Below are positions 23,685-30,215 of a stretch of 34,730 nt of DNA, piece by piece; positions within the stretch are counted from its first letter, which is position 1; each line of letters opens with the position of its first letter. The stretch is from Bacillus sanguinis. Its GTDB lineage: Bacteria; Bacillota; Bacilli; Bacillales; Bacillaceae_G. The stretch spans positions 1-34,730 of the forward strand of contig NZ_BOQB01000017.1 in NCBI RefSeq assembly GCF_018332475.1, given 5' to 3'. Below the pieces are notes generated by a model that made no database searches, was not told the origin of the DNA, and was given only the letters and a program-made list of their open reading frames with translations. Made by a program: the position numbers and the translations under genes.

Positions 23685-24776
23685 TTATTCAATCCCGTTC
23701 GGATCATAAGAATATTGCTGCTTATTCTCAATCCGCTCAATGACATCTTGCAACTCATCTGGCTTCAGAAACTCAATTGGAGAGAAGCCTTTCTCAAACG
23801 TAAGTGTATCAGCCTCAATCATTAATACGTATCGGTCATTTACCTTTGCGATATGTATTTGATCCCCGAAGTCAGCAAGTAGGGCCTTTACAGAGATATG
23901 ATCCGCTTTTAGCTTTAATTCCACTTCAGGAGCATGCTCGACGATTTGAGCAGTAGCTTCCATTACTTCTTCGGTTGAAAATTGTTCCATAATCTCGCGT
24001 TTTGGACTGGCAGCCCATACTTCCATTGCTTGGTCGAATTGTTCGCGTTCTTCCGTACCTTCTTCAAATACATCTTCAATTTGGTCGTATACCATGTCCA
24101 TTACTTGTGTTTTCATAATTTCAGGCATAGAGCGTTCGTACTCGACGAATTTTAAGAAGTCTTCAAAGTAGCGGGCGTGTGATGCTTGGTGAATTTTTAG
24201 TTCGCCCACTTCGACCATACCTTCTTCAGGCATGTACGGATATTGGATAGATTTCATGTTTTTTGTTGTGATGGCCATCTCAACGTTACGAATCAGTGTG
24301 GATTCATCTGAAATAGAAGCAACTTTCGGTTCGAAGTCACATTTCATAACAAAAACGAATGGATCATCAAAATATTTACGTAGTTTTGCTTGCGCAATTA
24401 AAAATACACCACCGCGTACAGCACTTGTGTCAAGGTATGTATAAACGAGTGGTTCGCTCATATCTTTGAAGTTCTCCTTAGTTTCTGCGAAGCGAATGCG
24501 ATTAAATAGGTTGTAATGAGGGTTTGAATCAAGTTCGTGCCCTTCTTCTACAATGAAGCGACCGATCTTTGTCGGGGCTTGTTCTGTTTTCGCATGACGT
24601 TCTACTTTCCGCTTTGAAATTTTTAATAATTCACCATTCAAAAATTCTTTTAAGGAGCTATCTTCATACTCTTCAGCGTCTAATGTTTGAAAATGTTTGT
24701 AGCGTTTATCAACAGCTTCACCTTTTCCTTCTACTTGTACAACATAAAAGGAAAGATAATTTATTTCAAAATCCAT
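23685..24776 (-). CDS. DUF3900-like conserved hypothetical protein
   Basis: 363 residues, soluble, acidic, with no signal peptide. I recognise the overall character (FEINYLSFYVVQVEG at the start, PYTYLDTSAVRGGVFLIAQAKLRKYFDDPF in the middle) as the Bacillus DUF3900 family, with moderate certainty. A weaker similarity in layout to nucleoid-associated NdpA-type proteins (N-terminal mixed domain, middle KxxxFDxPFxFVMKCDF, DEST region) is suggestive only. Start was set at the ATG 24776 because AAGGTGAT lies 5-6 bases upstream; a GTG at 24785 overlaps that site. A good promoter precedes it and it is a single-gene unit. Confidence 0.7.
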   Translation of the reverse strand: MDFEINYLSFYVVQVEGKGEAVDKRYKHFQTLDAEEYEDSSLKEFLNGELLKISKRKVERHAKTEQAPTKIGRFIVEEGHELDSNPHYNLFNRIRFAETKENFKDMSEPLVYTYLDTSAVRGGVFLIAQAKLRKYFDDPFVFVMKCDFEPKVASISDESTLIRNVEMAITTKNMKSIQYPYMPEEGMVEVGELKIHQASHARYFEDFLKFVEYERSMPEIMKTQVMDMVYDQIEDVFEEGTEEREQFDQAMEVWAASPKREIMEQFSTEEVMEATAQIVEHAPEVELKLKADHISVKALLADFGDQIHIAKVNDRYVLMIEADTLTFEKGFSPIEFLKPDELQDVIERIENKQQYSYDPNGIE

Positions 24777-24811
24777 ATTTATCACCTTGTTTCATTTCAT
24801 TAACTCTTACC

Positions 24812-24840
24812 AGTATAGAGATGGAAAAAACTTTCGTCAA
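24812..24840 (-). promoter_or_regulatory. Sigma-A promoter of the DUF3900-like gene
   Basis: On the minus strand: TTGACG (24840-24835), 17 bases, TATACT (24817-24812). Near-consensus hexamers and ideal spacing. Confidence 0.75.
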
Positions 24841-24844
24841 TTTA

Positions 24845-24880
24845 TATAAGGAAGGGGGAGCCCCTTCCTTATATATTTTT
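24845..24880 (-). terminator. Intrinsic terminator of the Tyr/Pro-rich coiled-coil gene
   Basis: A stem on TATAAGGAAGGGG and CCCCTTCCTTATA with a 3-base loop just after the stop codon of the minus-strand gene. The minus-strand tail is only moderately T-rich; the plus-strand side is followed by a TTTTTTATTTTT run. Confidence 0.7.
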
Positions 24881-24891
24881 TATTTTTGAAA

Positions 24892-25218
24892 TTAAAATCC
24901 GTCTTCTAATGCTGAAAATGGAATGTTTAGTCTGTTTTCTATTGTACGTAAACGTTGGTTTAAGCGGTTTAATCTACGTGTATGACGCTCAACCGTGTTT
25001 TCTAATTGACGTACTCTTTGTTCAAGCTCATTTACTCGTCTTTCTAGTTGACGGTTTCCAGCACCAGGAAAAGAGATTGGAAGTTGAAATTGTCGAGTTT
25101 GATCATATGGATTAACTTGTTCTGTTGGATCTATATATTGTTGGTATTGTGCTTGTAAATCATATTGAGGCTGATAAACATTTTGGTTATATGGATCGTA
25201 TGGATTGTAGGGGTACAT
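24892..25218 (-). CDS. Tyr/Pro-rich coiled-coil protein, probable spore-associated
   Basis: 108 residues. Residues 1-30 are YPYNPYDPYNQ-type sequence rich in Tyr, Pro, Gln and Asn; residues 57-98 are a clear coiled coil with heptads (LERRVNELEQRVRQLENTVERH, then RRLNRLNQRLRTIENRLN); it ends in a short acidic tail. Such tyrosine-rich proteins in Bacillus are often spore coat or exosporium components, sometimes crosslinked, and a SigE/SigK-type element lies upstream. No experimental assignment is known to me. The ATG was chosen because GGAGGATG is 8 bases away; the longer frame to 25311 has no such site. Confidence 0.68.
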   Translation of the reverse strand: MYPYNPYDPYNQNVYQPQYDLQAQYQQYIDPTEQVNPYDQTRQFQLPISFPGAGNRQLERRVNELEQRVRQLENTVERHTRRLNRLNQRLRTIENRLNIPFSALEDGF

Positions 25219-25258
25219 AAAAACATCCTCCATTTCTTTAAAATAGGTTAATTCACCA

Positions 25259-25267
25259 TAATGTATG
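25259..25267 (-). promoter_or_regulatory. Candidate SigE/SigK -10 element of the coiled-coil protein gene
   Basis: CATACATTA on the minus strand agrees with SigK CATAnnnTA and the SigE CATACAnT patterns. A -35 AC-type element is not unambiguous. It lies about 40 bases before the start codon, a fitting distance. Confidence 0.45.
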
Positions 25268-25496
25268 TGTAAAAGCGGAGTGTGGCACGGCAAATACCTA
25301 TTTATGTTCACAGGATGTTTCTTTATAAATAAGAATATGGAGTTTTTACATTTGTATTCTGTTCGTTTTATGGTATATACTGGATAATGGGAGAGGTTAC
25401 GTAAAGGTTACAATTCTATCAAACTCAAACTTTTATGTAAATATGTATAGACATTTGGAAAAGAAAAGAGTAATTTATATAGAGTAAAAAATAACT

Positions 25497-25534
25497 TGTA
25501 ACATTTTATAAATATATTGTAAAATGATTGTAAC
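25497..25534 (+). promoter_or_regulatory. WalR (YycF)-type box upstream of the VanW gene
   Basis: TGTAAA (25518-25523), 5 bases, TGTAAC (25529-25534) fits the published WalR consensus TGTWAH-N5-TGTWAH exactly. Another TGTAAC half-site lies 21 bases upstream (25497-25502). The second half overlaps a possible -35 TTGTAA for a promoter with -10 TGAAAT at 25551-25556. Confidence 0.5.
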
Positions 25535-25595
25535 AAAACATACATAAAAATGAAATAATACATAAAAGTAATATTGGGAAAAAGGGGAGAGTCTA

Positions 25596-26507
25596 TTGTT
25601 CCGTAAAGTAAAGGGTATATTAGTTGGGGTGTTGTGTGTAGCTGTAGTGAGTGGCTGTGGTACAAAAGTCAGTGATGTTGCATTAGTAAGTGATATTGGT
25701 GGCCACACGGTAGAGGCTAAAGCAGAAGTACAGGATTCTATTAGTTTAGTAGATGGTCGTACAGGTACGGAAGTGAAAAAGCTAGATTTATCGAGTCTAG
25801 GTTATTTCGAAGATGAAGCGAAATTTAAAAAATCAGTTGAGAAGGTTGCTAGGGAAGTTGGGAAAAATGTTGACAAAAAGATGGTCCCTTCACGTTTAGG
25901 ACCTGACGGAAGTTGGCAAGAAGGAAAGCCTTCTTTTGAATTAATGGAAAAAGAGTTAGTAAATAAATTATTAAACGTAGGTATGTGGGATTCTTCATAT
26001 CAGTTACCTATTGTTGAGAAAAAACCTACGGCTACATTAAGTGATGCGCAAGGAAGTGGCACGGTAATTGGTAGATATGAAACGAATTTAGGTGGCTCAG
26101 CAGGTGGACGTATTGAGAATATTCGTTTGTCAGCAGCAAGCATAAATGGAGTTGTATTAGCAAAAGGGGACAGTTTCTCTTTCAATGCATTAATAGGTGA
26201 TACAACGCCAGATAAAGGATACCAATTAGGAAAAGAAATTGTAGATGGTAAATTAGTAGATGGATACGGTGGTGGTGTTTGTCAAACTTCATCAACTTTA
26301 TACAATGCAGCAGATCAAGCTGGTTTGAAAATGGTAGAGAGAACGACACATTCTAAAACGGTAGGTTACGTTCCACAAGGAAGAGATGCTACAATTGCAT
26401 ATCCATACTTAGACTTAGTGTTTGAAAACACGAATGATGCACCTGTGAAACTTTATATGGGCATTCAGGGCGGAAAGTTAGTTGCTGAAGTACATAAAAT
26501 GAGATAA
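25596..26507 (+). CDS. VanW family lipoprotein
   Basis: 303 residues. The N-terminus MFRKVKGILVGVLCVAVVSGC has a basic start, a hydrophobic core and a lipobox VSGC with the lipidated Cys21, so the mature protein is anchored to the outer face of the cytoplasmic membrane. The C-terminal part carries a VanW domain: SGTVIGRYETNLGGSAGGRIENIRLSAASING, then DSFSFNALIGDTTPDKGY and GGGVCQTSSTLYNAA, which are the invariant VanW elements. VanW proteins are found with vancomycin operons and in spore/cell-wall genes; their activity is not established. TTG start after AAGGGGAGA. WalR-type sequence upstream suggests cell-envelope control. Confidence 0.9.
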   Translation: MFRKVKGILVGVLCVAVVSGCGTKVSDVALVSDIGGHTVEAKAEVQDSISLVDGRTGTEVKKLDLSSLGYFEDEAKFKKSVEKVAREVGKNVDKKMVPSRLGPDGSWQEGKPSFELMEKELVNKLLNVGMWDSSYQLPIVEKKPTATLSDAQGSGTVIGRYETNLGGSAGGRIENIRLSAASINGVVLAKGDSFSFNALIGDTTPDKGYQLGKEIVDGKLVDGYGGGVCQTSSTLYNAADQAGLKMVERTTHSKTVGYVPQGRDATIAYPYLDLVFENTNDAPVKLYMGIQGGKLVAEVHKMR

Positions 26508-26513
26508 GAGTTA

Positions 26514-26556
26514 TAAAGTCACCTTTTCTAAAAACGAGAAGAGGTGGCTTTTTTAT
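26514..26556 (+). terminator. Intrinsic terminator after the VanW gene
   Basis: AAAGTCACCTTTTCT and AGAAGAGGTGGCTTT pair with minor mismatches around a 7-base loop, followed by TTTTTTATT. Confidence 0.78.
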
Positions 26557-26681
26557 TGTGAAAATAAAAATGTTTATGAATTCTGACTTTTCTTATTTAC
26601 ATAGGGTGATTTTAGTTGTATCCTTCAAAGTAACGGTAATATGTAATGGGAAAATATTGGGATAAGGAGATGGAGTTATTC

Positions 26682-27590
26682 ATGGTACAAATTCATCCAA
26701 AAACACGTATTGGTCATGTTGAATTTAAAGTGCAAGATTTAGAGCACCAAATCTCTTTTTATGAGAATGTAGTAGGATTAGAAGTAATTAAGCAAGAGGG
26801 GAATAAAGTATATTTATCAGGCAAAGGTGGAAAGAGCACGTTACTTGTTCTTGAAAAGTTAGAGGACGGGGTACTGCAAGAGCCGCGTACGACTGGTATA
26901 TATCATGTAGCCTTTTTAGTTCCGACTCGTGAAGCCTTTGCTTCGGCATTATTTGGGGTGATTCGTAATAAGAACGTAATTGATAGCCCAGCTGAGCAAG
27001 AAGGGCGTTATACATATTCAAATGAAATTTTACCAATCTCAAGGTTCAATAGTGCAAGTGATCATACATATAGCGAAGCGTTTTATTTGCAAGATTTAGA
27101 GGGAAATGGTATTGAAATTTATGCAGACCGTCCGCGTGATCAATGGGGAGAAGGACCAGGAGGAAGTACGCCGCTAGATTTAAAAGAACTGGCAACACTC
27201 GTTGATTATGAGGTTGATGGATTACCTGCTAATACTGTCGTTGGGCACGTACATTTACGAATAGCTGATATAGAGAAGTCACACGAGTTTTATGTAGAGA
27301 CAGTAGGGTTTGAAGTGCAACAACGCGAAGATGACTGCTTATTCATTTCTGCAGGAGGATATCATCATCATATCGGTGCAAATACGTGGAACGGAGTAAA
27401 TAACCCGCATCCACCAGCACATGCAACTGGACTTAAGATATATACGATTGTATTACCGCACAAAGAAGCGTTAGATGAAGTGAAAGAAAGATTAATAGAA
27501 AAACAACATAAAGTGAACGAAAGTACAAACGGATTCACAGTAGTAGATCCTAGTGGTATTACAGTGCAGTTTGAAATAGAAACAGCATAA
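26682..27590 (+). CDS. catE: Catechol 2,3-dioxygenase, CatE type (two VOC domains)
   Basis: 302 residues from the preferred start with two vicinal oxygen chelate modules (about 8-125 and 185-298), the arrangement of extradiol dioxygenases. The metal site in the C-terminal module is seen in VGHVHLRI, HHHIGANTW and VQFEIE, providing two His and one Glu for Fe(II). It should cleave catechol next to the two hydroxyls using oxygen. In B. subtilis the homologue CatE is part of the thiol/quinone stress response controlled by MarR-type repressors; no such operator was identified here. ATG 26682 is chosen because GGAG is 6 bases upstream and homology begins with VQIHPKTRIGHVEF. An ATG at 26646 is in frame but poorly placed. 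Confidence 0.85.
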   Translation: MVQIHPKTRIGHVEFKVQDLEHQISFYENVVGLEVIKQEGNKVYLSGKGGKSTLLVLEKLEDGVLQEPRTTGIYHVAFLVPTREAFASALFGVIRNKNVIDSPAEQEGRYTYSNEILPISRFNSASDHTYSEAFYLQDLEGNGIEIYADRPRDQWGEGPGGSTPLDLKELATLVDYEVDGLPANTVVGHVHLRIADIEKSHEFYVETVGFEVQQREDDCLFISAGGYHHHIGANTWNGVNNPHPPAHATGLKIYTIVLPHKEALDEVKERLIEKQHKVNESTNGFTVVDPSGITVQFEIETA

Positions 27591-27632
27591 AAGAAGTCGG
27601 AAGGTGTATAATCACTTTCCGGCTTCTTTTTG
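27591..27632. terminator. Bidirectional terminator between catE and the GNAT operon
   Basis: AAGAAGTCGGAAGGTG and CACTTTCCGGCTTCTT form a long imperfect stem with a 6-base loop, flanked by A and T runs. It includes the last codons and stop of the minus-strand gene. Confidence 0.82.
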
Positions 27633-28529
27633 ATATGTAATCCAAGTAGCACAAGGATTGAAAGGAAAGGATTTTAATATTTCCATTGCATATATACTTG
27701 TTGAATCGAATTCACCTTGAACGAAAGAATAACCGTGTTTATTTGCAAACATAGCTTGTTCGAAAACGAGTAGTTTTAGTAATGGTAAATTGTCCGTAGT
27801 GTGAGTCCCGCACCATCCTAGTTCTAACGTATTATCCTTTTCTGATGTATGTAGGAAAGAGTACCCAATAATTTCGTTCTCTTCATCTATAATTAGAAAG
27901 CTTCCATCTAGTAACACATCATCAGCTAAGATCATTTCTTTCCAAGTTTGTAGTGGGAATGGGGCAACGGGATTTGCTAAGTGAGTATCTTCATAATTCG
28001 TTTTTACTAAGTGAGCTAGTTTTTTTAAGAGGCTATTATTGGATAAAATGTTTGATAAGATTTGTACATCATAATTTGAATGAAGCATTGTATCGATAGC
28101 TATGATTTTTTGTACGTCTAATATTGGCATATATGTTCTTCGGATTTCCGTAAAGTTATGTTCTTCATAAAAGGCTTTTAAATGAGCTGACGTATCCCAT
28201 ATAGAAGTTTGCAATGGGAGTGTAAAGTTTTCTAGCTTTTGAATCTCGTTTAATAAAAACTGTTCAATGTGTAGCTCTGAATAGAAAGGGTTCGTATATA
28301 TTCGAAAGTATGTGCAGTATGGATGGAAGTTATTGCCCCAGGCGAAAAAGATGCCTACTACATCTTTTTTATGGTAGGCAACATACGCACATCTTGTTTT
28401 ATTATTTAGTAATAAGTGAAATAGATACGATTCTTCATTGTATAAATCAATAAGTTGTTTTAATTGTAGCTCATGGCTGCTACTATATTTTTCTATAACA
28501 AGAGTATGTTTATGGGAAGACTTCTTCAT
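27612..28529 (-). CDS. GNAT-type acetyltransferase, two-domain, 305 residues
   Basis: The length suits two GNAT-like modules. The C-terminal one is clearer: IIDEENEIIGYSFLHTSEKDNTLELGWCGTH followed by LKLLVFEQAMFANKHGYSFVQGEFDSTSIYAMEILKSFPF, matching GNAT strands 4-5 and a CoA-binding helix, although the R/QxxGxA motif is degenerate. The N-terminal half has a similar pattern (VGIFFAWGN and STSIYAME-like). Catalytic activity is uncertain. Its ATG overlaps the stop of the upstream GNAT gene by 4 bases (ATGA), so the two are translationally coupled. Confidence 0.72.
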   Translation of the reverse strand: MKKSSHKHTLVIEKYSSSHELQLKQLIDLYNEESYLFHLLLNNKTRCAYVAYHKKDVVGIFFAWGNNFHPYCTYFRIYTNPFYSELHIEQFLLNEIQKLENFTLPLQTSIWDTSAHLKAFYEEHNFTEIRRTYMPILDVQKIIAIDTMLHSNYDVQILSNILSNNSLLKKLAHLVKTNYEDTHLANPVAPFPLQTWKEMILADDVLLDGSFLIIDEENEIIGYSFLHTSEKDNTLELGWCGTHTTDNLPLLKLLVFEQAMFANKHGYSFVQGEFDSTSIYAMEILKSFPFNPCATWITYQKEAGK

Positions 28530-29044
28530 AGCTCAATCCAAAATCTTCTTACTACATTCCCATCTTCCTCAGTGAAATCATCATCACGAAGCCCACCGTT
28601 ATGTAAAATTGTTTTTTCTGAAGCAGTATTTACTTCATCGCAAACGACAAGTGCTTTCGTGATGTTTAATTCCTGCGCTTTTTCCAGTGATAATGCTAGT
28701 AATTTCGTAGCATAACCTTTTCTTCTTTCAGAAGGACGAATGCCATAACCGATATGACCGCCAGCGTTAAATAAATGCTCGGTTAAACTATGACGTATAT
28801 TAACAGCTCCTACAATTCTATTATTATCTGTAACGAGCCAATACGTAGAGTCTGGTACCCAAGATTCAGGAAGGTTTATTCCGTTATGCGCATCGTGAAG
28901 TTCTTGAATCATTGCCGTGAAATTAGAAGGATCTTTTGAAATAACCCACGGAATCATCGTTTCACCGCTATCTTTCCATTCGTTATAAAAATCTAAGTAT
29001 TCTTCTTGTAAATCGGTAGTAGGTGTAAGCAAAGAGACGTTCAT
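28526..29044 (-). CDS. GNAT family N-acetyltransferase (RimJ/RimL-like)
   Basis: 172 residues with a full GNAT domain. The acetyl-CoA loop is RPSERRKGYATKLL (the R-x-x-G-x-A pattern), after strand GGHIGYGI, followed by the helix LSLEKAQELNITKALVVCDEVNTASEKTILHNGG, typical of protein or small-molecule acetyltransferases of RimJ/RimL character. The ATG has an AAAGGAGC site upstream. Stop codon overlaps the start of the second GNAT gene (27612-28529), forming a two-gene unit. Substrate unknown. Confidence 0.85.
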   Translation of the reverse strand: MNVSLLTPTTDLQEEYLDFYNEWKDSGETMIPWVISKDPSNFTAMIQELHDAHNGINLPESWVPDSTYWLVTDNNRIVGAVNIRHSLTEHLFNAGGHIGYGIRPSERRKGYATKLLALSLEKAQELNITKALVVCDEVNTASEKTILHNGGLRDDDFTEEDGNVVRRFWIEL

Positions 29045-29089
29045 TGTTGGTAAGCTCCTTTATTTATGTAGTATGTATAAAAAATTACG

Positions 29090-29137
29090 ACATAAAATGA
29101 AAGCGTTTTCTAAACTTTCTCAACCTCATTTTATGTA
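29090..29137. repeat. Inverted repeat ACATAAAATGA...TCATTTTATGT
   Basis: 11-bp arms at 29090-29100 and 29127-29137 separated by 26 bases, in the divergent spacer between the GNAT operon and the MgtC gene. Confidence 0.7.
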
Positions 29138-29192
29138 ATCCACCTTTGTCTTTTAAGAAAATTAGTGGAGTTTTAAAATTAGAAGTTATTTA

Positions 29193-29225
29193 TTTTATGT
29201 TAATATTTAAAATATTAACATAAAA
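29193..29225. repeat. 33-bp odd palindrome TTTTATGTTAATATTT-A-...
   Basis: Arms TTTTATGTTAATATTT (29193-29208) and its exact complement (29210-29225) are separated by a single A. Very AT-rich; it could be an operator or a cruciform-type element. It reuses the ACATAAAA/TTTTATGT 8-mer of the upstream inverted repeat. Confidence 0.75.
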
Positions 29226-29334
29226 CGGCCTGGGTATTAAGTGTATTTTAGTAAAATTCCTTCATATCGATAAGTGGATGTGTGTGATAATTTTTGTTTT
29301 ATCTATCTATAATGAACGAAAGGGGGAAGGGCTC

Positions 29335-30012
29335 GTGAGTGTAAATATTGATTTAATTATACGAATCGGTGTTGCGGGTTTGTTAGGAGCAATAATCGGT
29401 ATTGAAAGGGAAATTCGATCAAAAGAGGCGGGATTAAAAACACATTTCCTAGTAGCGGTAGGAAGTGCTTTAATAATGGTTGTTTCAAAATATGCCTTTT
29501 CAGATATTATGAATGAAGAACATATGGCTCTTGATCCGAGCCGTATTGCAGCGCAAGTTGTTAGTGGTGTAGGGTTTTTAGGTGCAGGTACAATTATTAT
29601 TCAAAAGCAGGCGGTGAAAGGACTAACGACAGCGGCTGGTTTATGGGCCACAGCCGGACTTGGATTAGCAATTGGCGCTGGCATGTATGTAGTAGGGATT
29701 GGAGCGACGATTCTCGTTTTAATTGGTTTAGAGATTGTGAGTCGTATTTTTAAGGTGCAATTTTTATTTCCGCAAAATATAACAGTGCAAATGTATATAA
29801 ATAAACATGAGGCGGTACAACAAATAGTAGAAACGCTACAAGTGAAAGGCATTCCAATACTTTCATATGAAGTGGAAGCTTTACAGCAAGAAGCAGAAAT
29901 AGTTTATAAGGTAAGGATGCAGCTGAAAAACATATCGTCAGAAGAAAAGAATAAATTTATTCAGCACATGCAAACATTACCGGAAGTTACGTTTATAAAG
30001 TTAAAATCATAG
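29335..30012 (+). CDS. MgtC/SapB family membrane protein
   Basis: 226 residues with four or five hydrophobic helices in the first 140 residues and a soluble C-terminal domain (about 145-226) with a ferredoxin-like/ACT-type pattern. The MgtC hallmarks are present: RIGVAGLLGAIIGIEREIRSKEAGLKTH, then PSRIAAQVVSGVGFLGAGTI and LTTAAGLWATAGLGLAIGAG. Roles in other bacteria include magnesium adaptation and intracellular survival, but MgtC itself is not a transporter. The start is GTG with a GGGGGAAGGG site. A possible -10 TATAAT lies at 29308-29313 with a poor -35. A terminator follows. Confidence 0.88.
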   Translation: MSVNIDLIIRIGVAGLLGAIIGIEREIRSKEAGLKTHFLVAVGSALIMVVSKYAFSDIMNEEHMALDPSRIAAQVVSGVGFLGAGTIIIQKQAVKGLTTAAGLWATAGLGLAIGAGMYVVGIGATILVLIGLEIVSRIFKVQFLFPQNITVQMYINKHEAVQQIVETLQVKGIPILSYEVEALQQEAEIVYKVRMQLKNISSEEKNKFIQHMQTLPEVTFIKLKS

Positions 30013-30025
30013 CGTTGAGAACGAG

Positions 30026-30066
30026 GATAGATGTAGCAGGAATTTCGCTATTATCTATCTTTTTTT
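30026..30066 (+). terminator. Intrinsic terminator after the MgtC gene
   Basis: GATAGATGTAGC (30026-30037) pairs with GCTATTATCTATC (30047-30059) with a bulge, ending in seven T. Confidence 0.72.
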
Positions 30067-30215
30067 GATATAAAATGCACATAAAGTCAAGTGTTAATTT
30101 TACTAGGCATGGATACATGTGTGAACGTTCCCTTGTTTTTTCTCAATACAGAATAAAAAGTAAGAATAGTAAAATAATGGTGCGGGACACTAAAAAATGT
30201 AAGGTAGGGGAGAGC

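Larger units (their letters stand above)
25219..25595. other. Intergenic region between coiled-coil and VanW genes
   Basis: 377 bases with no gene. It holds a mother-cell-type -10 for the minus-strand gene, AGGTTAC direct repeats at 25394-25400 and 25405-25411 (11 bases apart), and TGTAA boxes at 25497-25534 next to the VanW gene. Confidence 0.8.

Noticed and set aside
29098-29112. Possible cre (CcpA) site GAAAAGCGTTTTCT
   Set aside because: The core CG and flanking A/T runs look like cre, but the leading TG is shifted by one base, so the consensus does not fit.
30068-30084. Possible PlcR box upstream of the collagenase
   Set aside because: TATAAAATGCACATA resembles the PlcR palindrome TATGNANNNNTNCATA but is one base short and mismatched at the key G and T. 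Collagenase genes can be in the PlcR regulon, but this site does not support it.
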